A stretch of 64,000 nucleotides of DNA from an uncultured Candidatus Saccharibacteria bacterium (GTDB taxonomy: Bacteria; Patescibacteriota; Saccharimonadia; Saccharimonadales; Saccharimonadaceae), in NCBI GenBank assembly GCA_937981355.1, contig CALJPD010000011.1, positions 71,501 through 135,500 of the forward strand, read 5' to 3'. Below the pieces are notes generated by a model. The model saw only the letters and a list, made by a program, of their open reading frames with translations, searched no databases and was not told the origin of the DNA. The position numbers and the translations under genes are program-made. Position 1 is the stretch's first letter. Every line of letters begins with the position of its first letter. Positions 17,045 through 24,584 of the stretch are shown here, one piece after another.

Positions 17045-17674
17045 AGCGTTCACCAGCGATTACAGCAATACTCTTTGACGTCGGCGGCGTCCTGATCGAC
17101 AATTATGATTATGTAACCAATGATGTACGTCAAGCACTTGCTAGTCCAGATGGCTTCGACCAGCGTTGGCCGGCTGCAATTCATCGTTATGGTAGTGGTA
17201 CGATTAATCGTGCTGCATTCTGGCGTGAGCTTGGCTGCGACCACCCAACGAATGCACAGCAAGATAGCATTGTCAAAGGTTTTCGCGAGACACTCACAAT
17301 TCGCAATCAGGTAATGGAATACGCTGCCCACCTGGCGACACAAGGCTTACGCGTTGGTATCCTGAGTGACACCATACCGGAGCACGCCGAAGTATTACGG
17401 CAGAGTGGTGTGTACGACGAAGCTATCTTCGACCCCTGTTTGCTCTCCTACGAGACAGGCCACCGCAAGCCAGCACCCGCTACATACATTCACGCGTTGG
17501 GACGTCTGGGCTTATGTCATTGTCCAGAATCCGTACTGTTTGTTGACGATCGGATGAAGAATATCCACTGCCGCCGCAACAGGTATGCGCACTGTTCACG
17601 CTGTGCAGCGCGCCACTCAAGCTGAGACCGAAGCTACTATCATCAACGACATCGCTACGAAACTTCAGTTGTAA
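17038..17674 (+). pseudogene. HAD-family hydrolase with a C-terminal frameshift and no normal start codon
   Basis: The protein is a HAD phosphatase: motif I ILFDVGGVLIDN, motif II region GILSDT, motif III lysine in TGHRKPAP and motif IV LFVDDRMKN. Near 17562-17568 the frame breaks. The continuing frame gives only 20 odd residues, while the shifted frame restores the conserved AATGMRTVH and runs to a TAA at 17672. No ATG, GTG or TTG lies between the murC stop and motif I. AAGGAG (17025-17030) points at an ATC codon (17038). A start at ATG 16927, deep inside murC, is the only canonical choice. It may be a decayed gene or an assembly error. Confidence 0.65.
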
Positions 17675-17720
17675 TAATCAATAGATGCGCCGTGCTTAAC
17701 CAGCCTGGAAGGTTATATTT

Positions 17721-18062
17721 CTACCGGTCATCCCCACTGCCCCGCAGCTGACCGCGCTGCTGGCGGCTGGCGAGCTTGGCGTTGTTGCGCTGAGCGACCT
17801 CCTCAAGACTCGAACCAAGCAAGTGTGCCACTGCCGTTACATACCACAAAATATCACCCAGCTCCTTAATGATTGCCTGCTTATCTGTCTCGGTTATTGC
17901 GCCCTGTTGGTCGCGCAGTAGCTTCTTAAACTTCTCGAGCACCTCGCCCGATTCACCACCCAGACCTAGCACCATACCCATTAGTTGGGCATTGGCATCA
18001 CCGTAGGCATAGTCACTGCTCAGGGTAGTGATTGCTTGCTGTGCGTAGTCGTCGATCTTCAT
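17721..18062 (-). CDS. MazG-like nucleotide pyrophosphohydrolase
   Basis: A 113-residue single MazG domain, an all-alpha NTP pyrophosphatase that removes aberrant nucleotides. The metal-binding motif is present as GGESGEVLEKFKK and, about 20 residues on, ELGDILWYVTAVA (ExxE...ExxD). Strong AAGGAGG lies ahead of the ATG. It directly follows the wHTH-Nudix gene, so two nucleotide-cleaning enzymes probably share a transcript. Confidence 0.88.
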   Translation of the reverse strand: MKIDDYAQQAITTLSSDYAYGDANAQLMGMVLGLGGESGEVLEKFKKLLRDQQGAITETDKQAIIKELGDILWYVTAVAHLLGSSLEEVAQRNNAKLASRQQRGQLRGSGDDR

Positions 18063-18074
18063 ATATCCTCCTTG

Positions 18075-18752
18075 TTATTGATCTAAAACGTCGTCAAACT
18101 CCTCAAAAAAGTATGGATCGCGAAAGAATGCCCGCGCGACAATCTGCTCCACTGCTGGTGCAAGCGTGTACTGCGCCAGTTTGTGTGGGCGCACCCAAAT
18201 GAGCCGTTCGTGCGGAGTGATATCATCAGTCGCCCCATAAAACACATGAGCCAGTGTGGTTGAGAGAATCGCTTTGTCTGCCCAAACACGAATGTAGCAT
18301 TCGCCCGCATGCTGCAACGCGAGATCCATAGTGCCAAGCTTTTCCGCTGCTTCGCGTTGAGCCGCCGCTTGGATAGATCTATCATCGATATGGAGCTTGC
18401 CGTAAGGGAGCGTCCAGGTATCGATGTAGGGCTGCTTGGTGCGCTGCTGCAGCAAGACGTCACCATTACTATTTTGCACCACTAGCATAGTTACGATTTT
18501 AGGTTGGGTCCGAACCAGCATAGTGTCTGTGCTCACCCGATCGACATACGCCAAACCACGCGGTGCCAGGCTATAGCCACCCGGCACCTTTTGGACAAGT
18601 TGGTGCTGGAGCAGCACCTTGAGATGATAGCTAAAGAGATTGGTATCCACCCGCGGTGGGCGCAGATCACGAAAGCGAGCCACTTTGCGATAGCACAACA
18701 CACTGAGAATCCGCCTTTGGATATGGTGGTTAATCGTATTTTGCTCAAACAT
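18075..18752 (-). CDS. Winged-helix plus Nudix fusion protein
   Basis: Residues 1-75 look like a winged-helix DNA-binding domain (RRILSVLCYRKVARFRDL, then FSYHLKVLLQHQLVQKVPGG). Residues 85-210 are a Nudix domain with a degenerate box, GKLHIDDRSIQAAAQREAAE then KLG, where the first Glu is Asp and the EE pair is EK. Nudix-HTH fusions often act as metabolite-sensing regulators (NrtR-like, in the opposite domain order), but some are hydrolases for damaged nucleotides. The MazG gene starts 12 nt downstream. Confidence 0.8.
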   Translation of the reverse strand: MFEQNTINHHIQRRILSVLCYRKVARFRDLRPPRVDTNLFSYHLKVLLQHQLVQKVPGGYSLAPRGLAYVDRVSTDTMLVRTQPKIVTMLVVQNSNGDVLLQQRTKQPYIDTWTLPYGKLHIDDRSIQAAAQREAAEKLGTMDLALQHAGECYIRVWADKAILSTTLAHVFYGATDDITPHERLIWVRPHKLAQYTLAPAVEQIVARAFFRDPYFFEEFDDVLDQ

Positions 18753-18809
18753 ATTTGACTCAAATTATCCTATCTATCCATATTTACTATAGCACGCTAT
18801 GGTAGTGAT

Positions 18810-20126
18810 ATGAATAACCTGCCATACAATAGTCACCACAATAATAACCAATATAATCACACGCCAACGACGTCGCTGTCAGAGCATAGTTGTCCACCAC
18901 ACATACCACACGAACGAGGTATCACACCATCACCAGTCCAAAGTCAACTGTGCCATATTGCACTGCAGAGTATGGAGATAAGCTGTGATTTGGCCGATGT
19001 AGTGCGCGTGCCACGCCGGCCCGGTGGCGAGCGCGAGAATGACGCAGAGCATAGTTGGTCGCTTGCCGCCCTTGCGCCAGAATTACGTGCCTGTCTCTAT
19101 CCGCAGTTGGATAATGATACGGTGCAGCAATTTGCAACTGTCCACGAGCTGCTCGAGATTGCCACTGGCGATGTCGCAACGTTCGACCTTACCCCTGTGC
19201 AGCTTTCCATCAAACAACAAAACGAGCTGCAAGCAGCCCACACATTATTACAGCGTCTTCCGCCCGTTATGCGTCAGGGGCTAGAGCGCTATGAAGCACA
19301 AAACACACCCGAAGCACGCTTTGTACGAGCAGTCGATAAGATTCTTCCAGTAGCGATGGATATTGTTGGGCAAGGGGTGCGGGTAGTCGAAGAGGACTAT
19401 GGCATTAAAAATCTTGCTGAACTGCAAGCAGCACACGACAAGCTCATCGAGAGCTTCACTCAGCGATTTGGCATAGAATTTCCTGAGCTTGCTGAGCTGT
19501 ATGCAAATCTCGCTTATCATTTTGAGACATGCTATGCACAAGAAAAATCTGCCGACATGATGAGTTCTCACGTCCCTGAGCGCCCTAATCAGCTCAAAGA
19601 AGTTGAGCGTAAATTTTTAGTCAATCTTGATGAGATACCAGCAGATATTGACTCATATGATCATATCGACATCAGTCAGGGCTACCTCGCGCACAGTAGT
19701 GATGGATCGGAGACACGCGTCCGGCGTTTTGGTGATGGGCAACGTTTTGAGCTCACGGTAAAATCGGGCGGTACTGTCGTGCGAGACGAGCAAAATATCA
19801 TTATTAATGAAGCAACTTTTGCTTCGCTATGGCCACTCACCAAGGGCAAGCGCATCGAAAAAACACGCTACTATGTACCTTACACCGACCCTGATAGCAA
19901 CGAGCATACAATCGAGCTTGATATCTACCACGGCAACCTTGAAGGAAAGCTCGTCACTGCTGAAGTTGAGTTTCGTGGCCGCGAGACCGAGGCGACACTA
20001 CGTGCTGAAACATTCTGCCCTCCCGAGTGGTGCAGCACAGATATTAGTTATGATCAACGCTACAAAAATAACGCACTAGCGAGCCAGCAACACGGCATAC
20101 TAGAGCTTAGTCAGGTGAGTATGTAA
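18810..20126 (+). CDS. HD-domain and CYTH-domain fusion protein
   Basis: 438 residues. After a disordered N-terminus (1-45) comes an HD-type phosphohydrolase-like domain (about 50-240) with ENDAEHSW (His81), VHELLEIATGD (His112-Glu113 in place of His-Asp) and VRAVDKILP, like YfbR 5'-nucleotidases. Residues 260-430 form a CYTH domain: the ExExK motif in KEVERKFLV, then TRVRRFG, LTVKSG, IELDIYHG and AEVEF. CYTH enzymes cleave triphosphates or make cAMP. The pairing suggests stepwise breakdown of a (d)NTP or polyphosphate. TATGGT ends 6 nt before the ATG. Confidence 0.8.
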   Translation: MNNLPYNSHHNNNQYNHTPTTSLSEHSCPPHIPHERGITPSPVQSQLCHIALQSMEISCDLADVVRVPRRPGGERENDAEHSWSLAALAPELRACLYPQLDNDTVQQFATVHELLEIATGDVATFDLTPVQLSIKQQNELQAAHTLLQRLPPVMRQGLERYEAQNTPEARFVRAVDKILPVAMDIVGQGVRVVEEDYGIKNLAELQAAHDKLIESFTQRFGIEFPELAELYANLAYHFETCYAQEKSADMMSSHVPERPNQLKEVERKFLVNLDEIPADIDSYDHIDISQGYLAHSSDGSETRVRRFGDGQRFELTVKSGGTVVRDEQNIIINEATFASLWPLTKGKRIEKTRYYVPYTDPDSNEHTIELDIYHGNLEGKLVTAEVEFRGRETEATLRAETFCPPEWCSTDISYDQRYKNNALASQQHGILELSQVSM

Positions 20127-20144
20127 TCTTACCACGGAGCGGTA

Positions 20145-20816
20145 CTACTGGCCAGTACCGGTCATCGCTCGCACGCAGCCAATCGCTTTCCCCTCACTCA
20201 TCCAGCGCTGTTCGTAGGCGGTGAGCGTCTTGTATTCATCAGGTAGTGACGACTCGTGGAGATCGAAAGATAATTCACGAATCGACCACTGACAGGCAAC
20301 GAGCTGTTCCAGGCTCCAACAAAAGAAATCACGATCGTCATGCTTGAGCAAAAGCGAGCCACCAGGCCGCAACAGCTGCTCGTACTGGCACAAGAATGTT
20401 GGGTGAGTAAGACGCCGGCCAGCGCTGCGCCGCTTAGGGAATGGATCAGAAAAAGTCACCCACAACTGCTTGAGCGAGTGAGCAGCAAAGAGCTCGCCAA
20501 TCTGATCGGCCCGAGCCCGCACAAACAGCACATTAGTGATGCCACGCTCGAGCGCCGTGTATGCACCTTTTTGCAAGCGATCACCCTTAACATCCAGTGC
20601 CACAAATACCTCATCCGGGTGCTGCGCCGCTAGTTCCACACTAAACATCCCGGTGCCAGCGCCAACCTCGAGCACCGTCGCACTCTGCCGCACCTCTGGT
20701 GTTGCCTGGCACCATTCGTCGTACTCGTAGCAGTTGGTGGCGTTATGGAACTTAGCAAAGCGATATTTCTTGCGTTTGCGAGTGATGATAAATTGCTGAG
20801 GGTCAAGATATGTCAT
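20145..20816 (-). CDS. trmB: tRNA (guanine-N7)-methyltransferase
   Basis: TrmB methylates G46 of tRNAs using S-adenosylmethionine. SAM motif I is LEVGAGTGMF, followed by FVALDVKGDRLQKGA. The family signature TFSDPFPKRR and HPTFLCQYEQLLRPGG are present. The 223-residue length is normal. TATAAT on the minus strand (20823-20828) ends exactly 6 nt before the ATG. It converges with the HD-CYTH gene. Confidence 0.93.
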   Translation of the reverse strand: MTYLDPQQFIITRKRKKYRFAKFHNATNCYEYDEWCQATPEVRQSATVLEVGAGTGMFSVELAAQHPDEVFVALDVKGDRLQKGAYTALERGITNVLFVRARADQIGELFAAHSLKQLWVTFSDPFPKRRSAGRRLTHPTFLCQYEQLLRPGGSLLLKHDDRDFFCWSLEQLVACQWSIRELSFDLHESSLPDEYKTLTAYEQRWMSEGKAIGCVRAMTGTGQ

Positions 20817-20822
20817 GAGTCT

Positions 20823-20828
20823 ATTATA
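20823..20828 (-). promoter_or_regulatory. -10 box of trmB (leaderless arrangement)
   Basis: Minus-strand TATAAT with exactly 6 nt before the start codon of trmB. Confidence 0.55.
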
Positions 20829-21005
20829 CCTGAATCACACGGCCTCTTTCGCGGGTGACCCCACGCTCTACGTTATTCGGGTGAGGTGTGAGAACTCACT
20901 ATCTGTCTAGCATGTTTCTCACTCGAATAGTGAGAACCACTCTAAAAATGTTGTAATACTTATATCACTGAGTAAGCTTCTAAGTTTTGCTCAGGTTATT
21001 ATGCC

Positions 21006-21539
21006 CTACCTGAGTCGTTCCACCACCCCATCAGATAGCACTCGTACTAAGCGTGACGGTGGCGTATCAGTCGGTACAGTGCCACCATCATAATAGTAAT
21101 CGACACCATTACCAAAGTACGCACGAGCCTCGGCAATAGTGCGGGCGGGCGGCTGCCCCTCAAGATTAGCGCTGGGGGCGATCAACGGGCCAGTCTGACG
21201 CAAGACCGCCTGGAGCCACGGCAGCTGCGGCTGGCGATAGGCTAACATATCATTAGCGCGGCGTAACCACCGCGGAGCATGGGGCGAATCGAGCAAGATA
21301 CTTGTTGGTTGAGAGGTATCAAGCGACGGTAAGGTGGGCACATCGGCATAAGTTTGGCTGGCATCGGCCACGAGGATGATGGATGATTTATTACTATCAC
21401 GCCGCTTAAGTCGATACACCCGCGCCACTGCTGCTTCGTCATCTGCCCGGGCAACAATGCCATACAGGGTATCAGTCCGGAGTACTGCCACACCACCACG
21501 CTGCAAAGTAAGCACAAGCTGGTTTAATTCATCATTCAC
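21006..21539 (-). CDS. Threonylcarbamoyl-AMP synthase (Sua5/YciO/YrdC)
   Basis: A 177-residue single YrdC domain. It makes threonylcarbamoyl-AMP from threonine, bicarbonate and ATP for t6A37 of ANN-decoding tRNAs. Signatures are VLRTDTLYGIVARADDEAA, VYRLKRRDSNK, and IAPSANLEGQPPA. It lacks the C-terminal Sua5 extension and so is TsaC-like. The start is GTG at 21539, 20 bp from the divergent mscS start, so the two promoters overlap. Confidence 0.9.
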   Translation of the reverse strand: MNDELNQLVLTLQRGGVAVLRTDTLYGIVARADDEAAVARVYRLKRRDSNKSSIILVADASQTYADVPTLPSLDTSQPTSILLDSPHAPRWLRRANDMLAYRQPQLPWLQAVLRQTGPLIAPSANLEGQPPARTIAEARAYFGNGVDYYYDGGTVPTDTPPSRLVRVLSDGVVERLR

Positions 21540-21559
21540 GTCTGTTATACTACCATATT
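21540..21559. promoter_or_regulatory. Shared divergent promoter core between tsaC-like gene and mscS
   Basis: Only 20 bp separate the two start codons. TATACT (21546-21551, plus) ends 8 nt before the mscS ATG. TAGTAT (21547-21552, minus) ends 7 nt before the GTG of the opposite gene. The -10 elements overlap, so each -35 must lie inside the other gene and the two polymerases must compete. Confidence 0.5.
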
Positions 21560-22393
21560 ATGAAGCCAATTACCTCACCTGAGATCACTGCACTAGAGAT
21601 TATCATTATTATTATCGTGGCAATTGCACTATATTGGGTGGGGCCACGCGTGGTGATGTGGCTGACGCGGCATGCCTTCGTTACCACATATCAGCGTACG
21701 CTACCTAAGAAAGATCTCGAGAAGCGGCATAAGACACTGGGCGGGCTCTTTGCTAATGTATGGCGCATTATTGTGGTGGTGATTGCGGGCTATGCTATCT
21801 TCACCCATTTTTTCAATAGCGCAGCTCTTGCGCCGCTGTTTGCAAGCGCAGGAATCATTGGTGTGGCCTTTGGGTTTGGTGCACAGTCACTCGTTAAGGA
21901 TTTCCTCTCAGGGGTATTTATTATTAGCGAAAACCAGTATCGGGTAGGGGATATTATCGAAATCGACGGCTTTGGCGGGACGGTCGAGCGAATTGGTGTA
22001 CGCTCCACAGTGATCCGCGACGTTGAGGGCAATGTCCACTTCTTCCCCAATGGTGTGGTGCAGCACGTCATCAACAAGACGATGGGCTATAGCAAAGTAT
22101 ACTTCACTATTACCGTTGCACCTGATACCAACATTAGTACTGCCAGCGATATCATTAATCGGATCGGCGAGGAAATCTCCAGCGAGGAAAAATGGCAGCG
22201 CAAAGTGATTGAGCCACCACACTTCGACATCCTTGGTGACTTCAATGCGTCGTCGATTAGCCTTGTCGTCTCTGGCAAGACCCAACCATCCGACCAGTGG
22301 GCCCTCACGGCCGAGATGCGGCGACGGATCCTGCGTGAGTTTGAAAAAGAGCACATCGAGCTCGGCGCAGCCTCGCCAGGCAAGCACAAATAA
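21560..22393 (+). CDS. MscS family mechanosensitive channel
   Basis: 277 residues. The N-terminus has membrane helices (about 10-30 and 70-88). The pore helix and hinge region follow in SAGIIGVAFGFGAQSLVKDF, then LSGVFIISENQYRVGDIIEI, the beta domain with VERIGVRSTVIRD, and FPNGVVQHVINKT. This matches small-conductance mechanosensitive channels that release solutes during osmotic downshock. It is divergent from the tsaC-like gene. Confidence 0.92.
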   Translation: MKPITSPEITALEIIIIIIVAIALYWVGPRVVMWLTRHAFVTTYQRTLPKKDLEKRHKTLGGLFANVWRIIVVVIAGYAIFTHFFNSAALAPLFASAGIIGVAFGFGAQSLVKDFLSGVFIISENQYRVGDIIEIDGFGGTVERIGVRSTVIRDVEGNVHFFPNGVVQHVINKTMGYSKVYFTITVAPDTNISTASDIINRIGEEISSEEKWQRKVIEPPHFDILGDFNASSISLVVSGKTQPSDQWALTAEMRRRILREFEKEHIELGAASPGKHK

Positions 22394-22537
22394 CCTCTAT
22401 TGTGTATGCATTGCTGCCGCCACAACCAAAATTCATTCTGCATAGCGGATATCCTGCTGAGCTAGTATGCTTTAATGAAGCTCTGATCTCAAGGTATATG
22501 ACCTCTGTTAAGACGTACCGCGTATTTACCAGTATAG

Positions 22538-22543
22538 TATAAT
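22538..22543 (+). promoter_or_regulatory. -10 box of the 22550 gene (leaderless arrangement)
   Basis: TATAAT ends exactly 6 nt before the ATG at 22550. Confidence 0.55.
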
Positions 22544-22549
22544 ACGCTC

Positions 22550-23329
22550 ATGAATCAGCAATTTCCTTCTTATCCTAATCGATCACAGCTGGCGGCCCTA
22601 CCCCAGACTCAGCCTGCGCCACCACCATATTATCCACAGCAGTCAGTACAAACACAGCCACAGCAGTCATCAGAGCCAACGCTCCAGGATAGCCTCACCC
22701 AGCCAGCCGAGCAATCACCCACTCAGCAGCCGGCTCCTCTTGTTATGCAGCCAGCGCCACAGCCTGCACCAGCAGCGATGAACGCCAACTACAGCAGTGT
22801 TTTCGACGGCACACCACTCGTTATGGCAACACCCGTCTTGCACTACCACAACCGCACCATCTTGAGCCAAGTTCCCTGCATTCTCGAATGGACGACGACC
22901 AACCGCATCCGCGCCATTGATTGCAATCCCCAAACAAACCAAATAGTTGGCGTGGCGCTCGATGTTGATCCACAACAGATTACCAAAGCAGCAGCCGAAG
23001 CAAGTTTTATCATTATGTGGGTCAATGGCCAACGCATCCAGTTCGACTTTGCCGAAGTAAGCACTCAGCTGCTGATTGGTCTTGGTACCGCGGTGTCGCC
23101 TGGTACTGGCGGTGTTCTCTATGATCACACCATCGAGCGTGCCCTTGACAACGACTACGACTGGTGGTGGGCTGCTATCCAAATCTATGCATCCTTCGCC
23201 AAGATCATCGATGGCCTCGAGCGCGACAGTACTATCATCGACAAAAGCATCAACATGGCTCTCATCATGGGCTTTGGGATACCAGTATTAGTGATAGTTA
23301 TCGCCTTTATCGCAGCAGCGATTACGTAA
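22550..23329 (+). CDS. Pro/Gln-rich protein with C-terminal membrane helix
   Basis: 259 residues. Residues 1-80 are a disordered Pro/Gln/Ala-rich tail (PQQSVQTQPQQSSEPTLQDS). Residues 90-215 look like a compact domain (HYHNRTILSQVPCILEWTTT, then IIMWVNGQRIQFDFA), resembling the small PH-like or SHOCT-adjacent domains of membrane-anchored proteins, although I cannot name it. A membrane helix closes the protein (about 236-258). No signal peptide is seen, so the ordered part probably stays in the cytoplasm. Confidence 0.6.
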   Translation: MNQQFPSYPNRSQLAALPQTQPAPPPYYPQQSVQTQPQQSSEPTLQDSLTQPAEQSPTQQPAPLVMQPAPQPAPAAMNANYSSVFDGTPLVMATPVLHYHNRTILSQVPCILEWTTTNRIRAIDCNPQTNQIVGVALDVDPQQITKAAAEASFIIMWVNGQRIQFDFAEVSTQLLIGLGTAVSPGTGGVLYDHTIERALDNDYDWWWAAIQIYASFAKIIDGLERDSTIIDKSINMALIMGFGIPVLVIVIAFIAAAIT

Positions 23330-23386
23330 TTATCTTAAAGATAAATCATTTGACCAATCTCCTCTGATGCGTCATAATGGGGAGCT

Positions 23387-23950
23387 ATGAAGCGCACTTT
23401 TCTTGCTGTTGTTATGATTGCTACTGCCGCACTTGGCTCTCCGGCCTATGCCGAGCCTGCTGCACCGCTCAGCAACGATCAACTCACTCAAATAAAACAA
23501 AACTGCGTCCGCGTCAAGTCTACCCTGCGACGCATCCATGCCAACGATGGGCTTGTCCGGGTCAACCAAGGACAGCAGTATGAGGTGATTGCCACCCGTC
23601 TGATGGCACCACTTAATAGCCGCATCGCTCTCAACCGACTCGATGGTGTGGAGTTGACCAAGACGACGGTAGAATACAATACCCAGCTTACCGCTTTCCG
23701 CAGCGAATACCGCCAATACGAGGAGAAGCTATCTGAGCTGCTACGTATTGACTGCACCGACCAACCAGTCGAGTTCTACTACCGCATCAAGCCCGTGCGC
23801 GAACATCGCAAACGAGTAGCTGATGTCGCTTTGCGACTCAACCAGCTACTGAGCCAATACGGCTCACAGTTCGACGTATTTTATAGTAAGCAATTCCCTG
23901 CCAAGAAGGAGGTGCCGAGTGCCCAGCAGCCAGCCCAACCAGCCCAATAA
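23387..23950 (+). CDS. Secreted protein, mostly helical
   Basis: 187 residues with a clear Sec signal peptide (KRTFLAVVMIATAALG) and an AxA-type cleavage site near AYAEP. The mature part is predominantly helical, with a probable coiled coil (QLTAFRSEYRQYEEKLSELL) and a conserved-looking cysteine pair (NCVRVKS, DCTDQP). It ends in a Gln/Pro/Ala tail. I do not recognise the family. The next gene starts inside its last 32 bases. Confidence 0.65.
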   Translation: MKRTFLAVVMIATAALGSPAYAEPAAPLSNDQLTQIKQNCVRVKSTLRRIHANDGLVRVNQGQQYEVIATRLMAPLNSRIALNRLDGVELTKTTVEYNTQLTAFRSEYRQYEEKLSELLRIDCTDQPVEFYYRIKPVREHRKRVADVALRLNQLLSQYGSQFDVFYSKQFPAKKEVPSAQQPAQPAQ

Positions 23951-24344
23951 ACTCGACTTTGAGCACCAGCTAAGCACCATGCGCGAGCACCGTTTTTTGG
24001 TGATGATCTGTGGGGTGATCGCTATTGCGGGCGTCATGGTGTGGATCGCTATGGATATGTACAACACCAGTGGCGCAGCGCAGGTTGATCTCAGTCGGCC
24101 TGGCTTCCAGGAGGTGCGCAAGCAAGCCGCTCGCGATGCTGCACCCGAGACGTATAGTACCGAAGGCAGCGTTACTAAAGAATCGCTTGATGAATTCAAA
24201 AAGATGTATCAACAGCGCCGCAGCAAGATCGCCGATGGTACCTTTGATCCTAATGTGCTGAGCGATGAATCACTCCAGCTCTTCTCCACCAATAGCGACA
24301 CCGAGAATCAGCAGCAAACACAAACGCCAGCCGAGCAGCAATAG
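23919..24344 (+). CDS. Single-pass membrane protein, 141 residues
   Basis: The start is a GTG at 23919, preceded by AAGGAGG with a 6-nt gap inside the upstream gene, so the two are translationally coupled. A polar N-terminus is followed by one membrane helix (about residues 27-46, VMICGVIAIAGVMVWIAM). The outer part is charged and helical (SLDEFKKMYQQRRSK) and has a Gln/Thr-rich tail. Function is unknown; coupling with the secreted protein suggests a complex. Confidence 0.65.
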   Translation: MPSSQPNQPNKLDFEHQLSTMREHRFLVMICGVIAIAGVMVWIAMDMYNTSGAAQVDLSRPGFQEVRKQAARDAAPETYSTEGSVTKESLDEFKKMYQQRRSKIADGTFDPNVLSDESLQLFSTNSDTENQQQTQTPAEQQ

Positions 24345-24367
24345 CACCTCACGCTGGCAGCGCACCT

Positions 24368-24403
24368 AGAACTCGCTTAAGTAATAAGCGAGTTCTATTT
24401 TCT
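24368..24403 (+). terminator. Intrinsic terminator
   Basis: AGAACTCGCTT pairs with AAGCGAGTTCT (11 bp), followed by ATTTTCT. It ends the 22550-24344 gene group. Confidence 0.8.
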
Positions 24404-24584
24404 ACTAATCTACTTTTACCTCTGTGGCTCAGCTTTATTTATGCTTACAAAAGAGAAAATAACAAAATAAGAGATTGAGCTAACATTCAAAAGAAAAATC
24501 TTAAGCTGCAGATAGCTAGAACTACTCAGCGCACACCGACATAGTTTGACATTTTTGACTCTTTAGTGATATAATATAGCTAGT

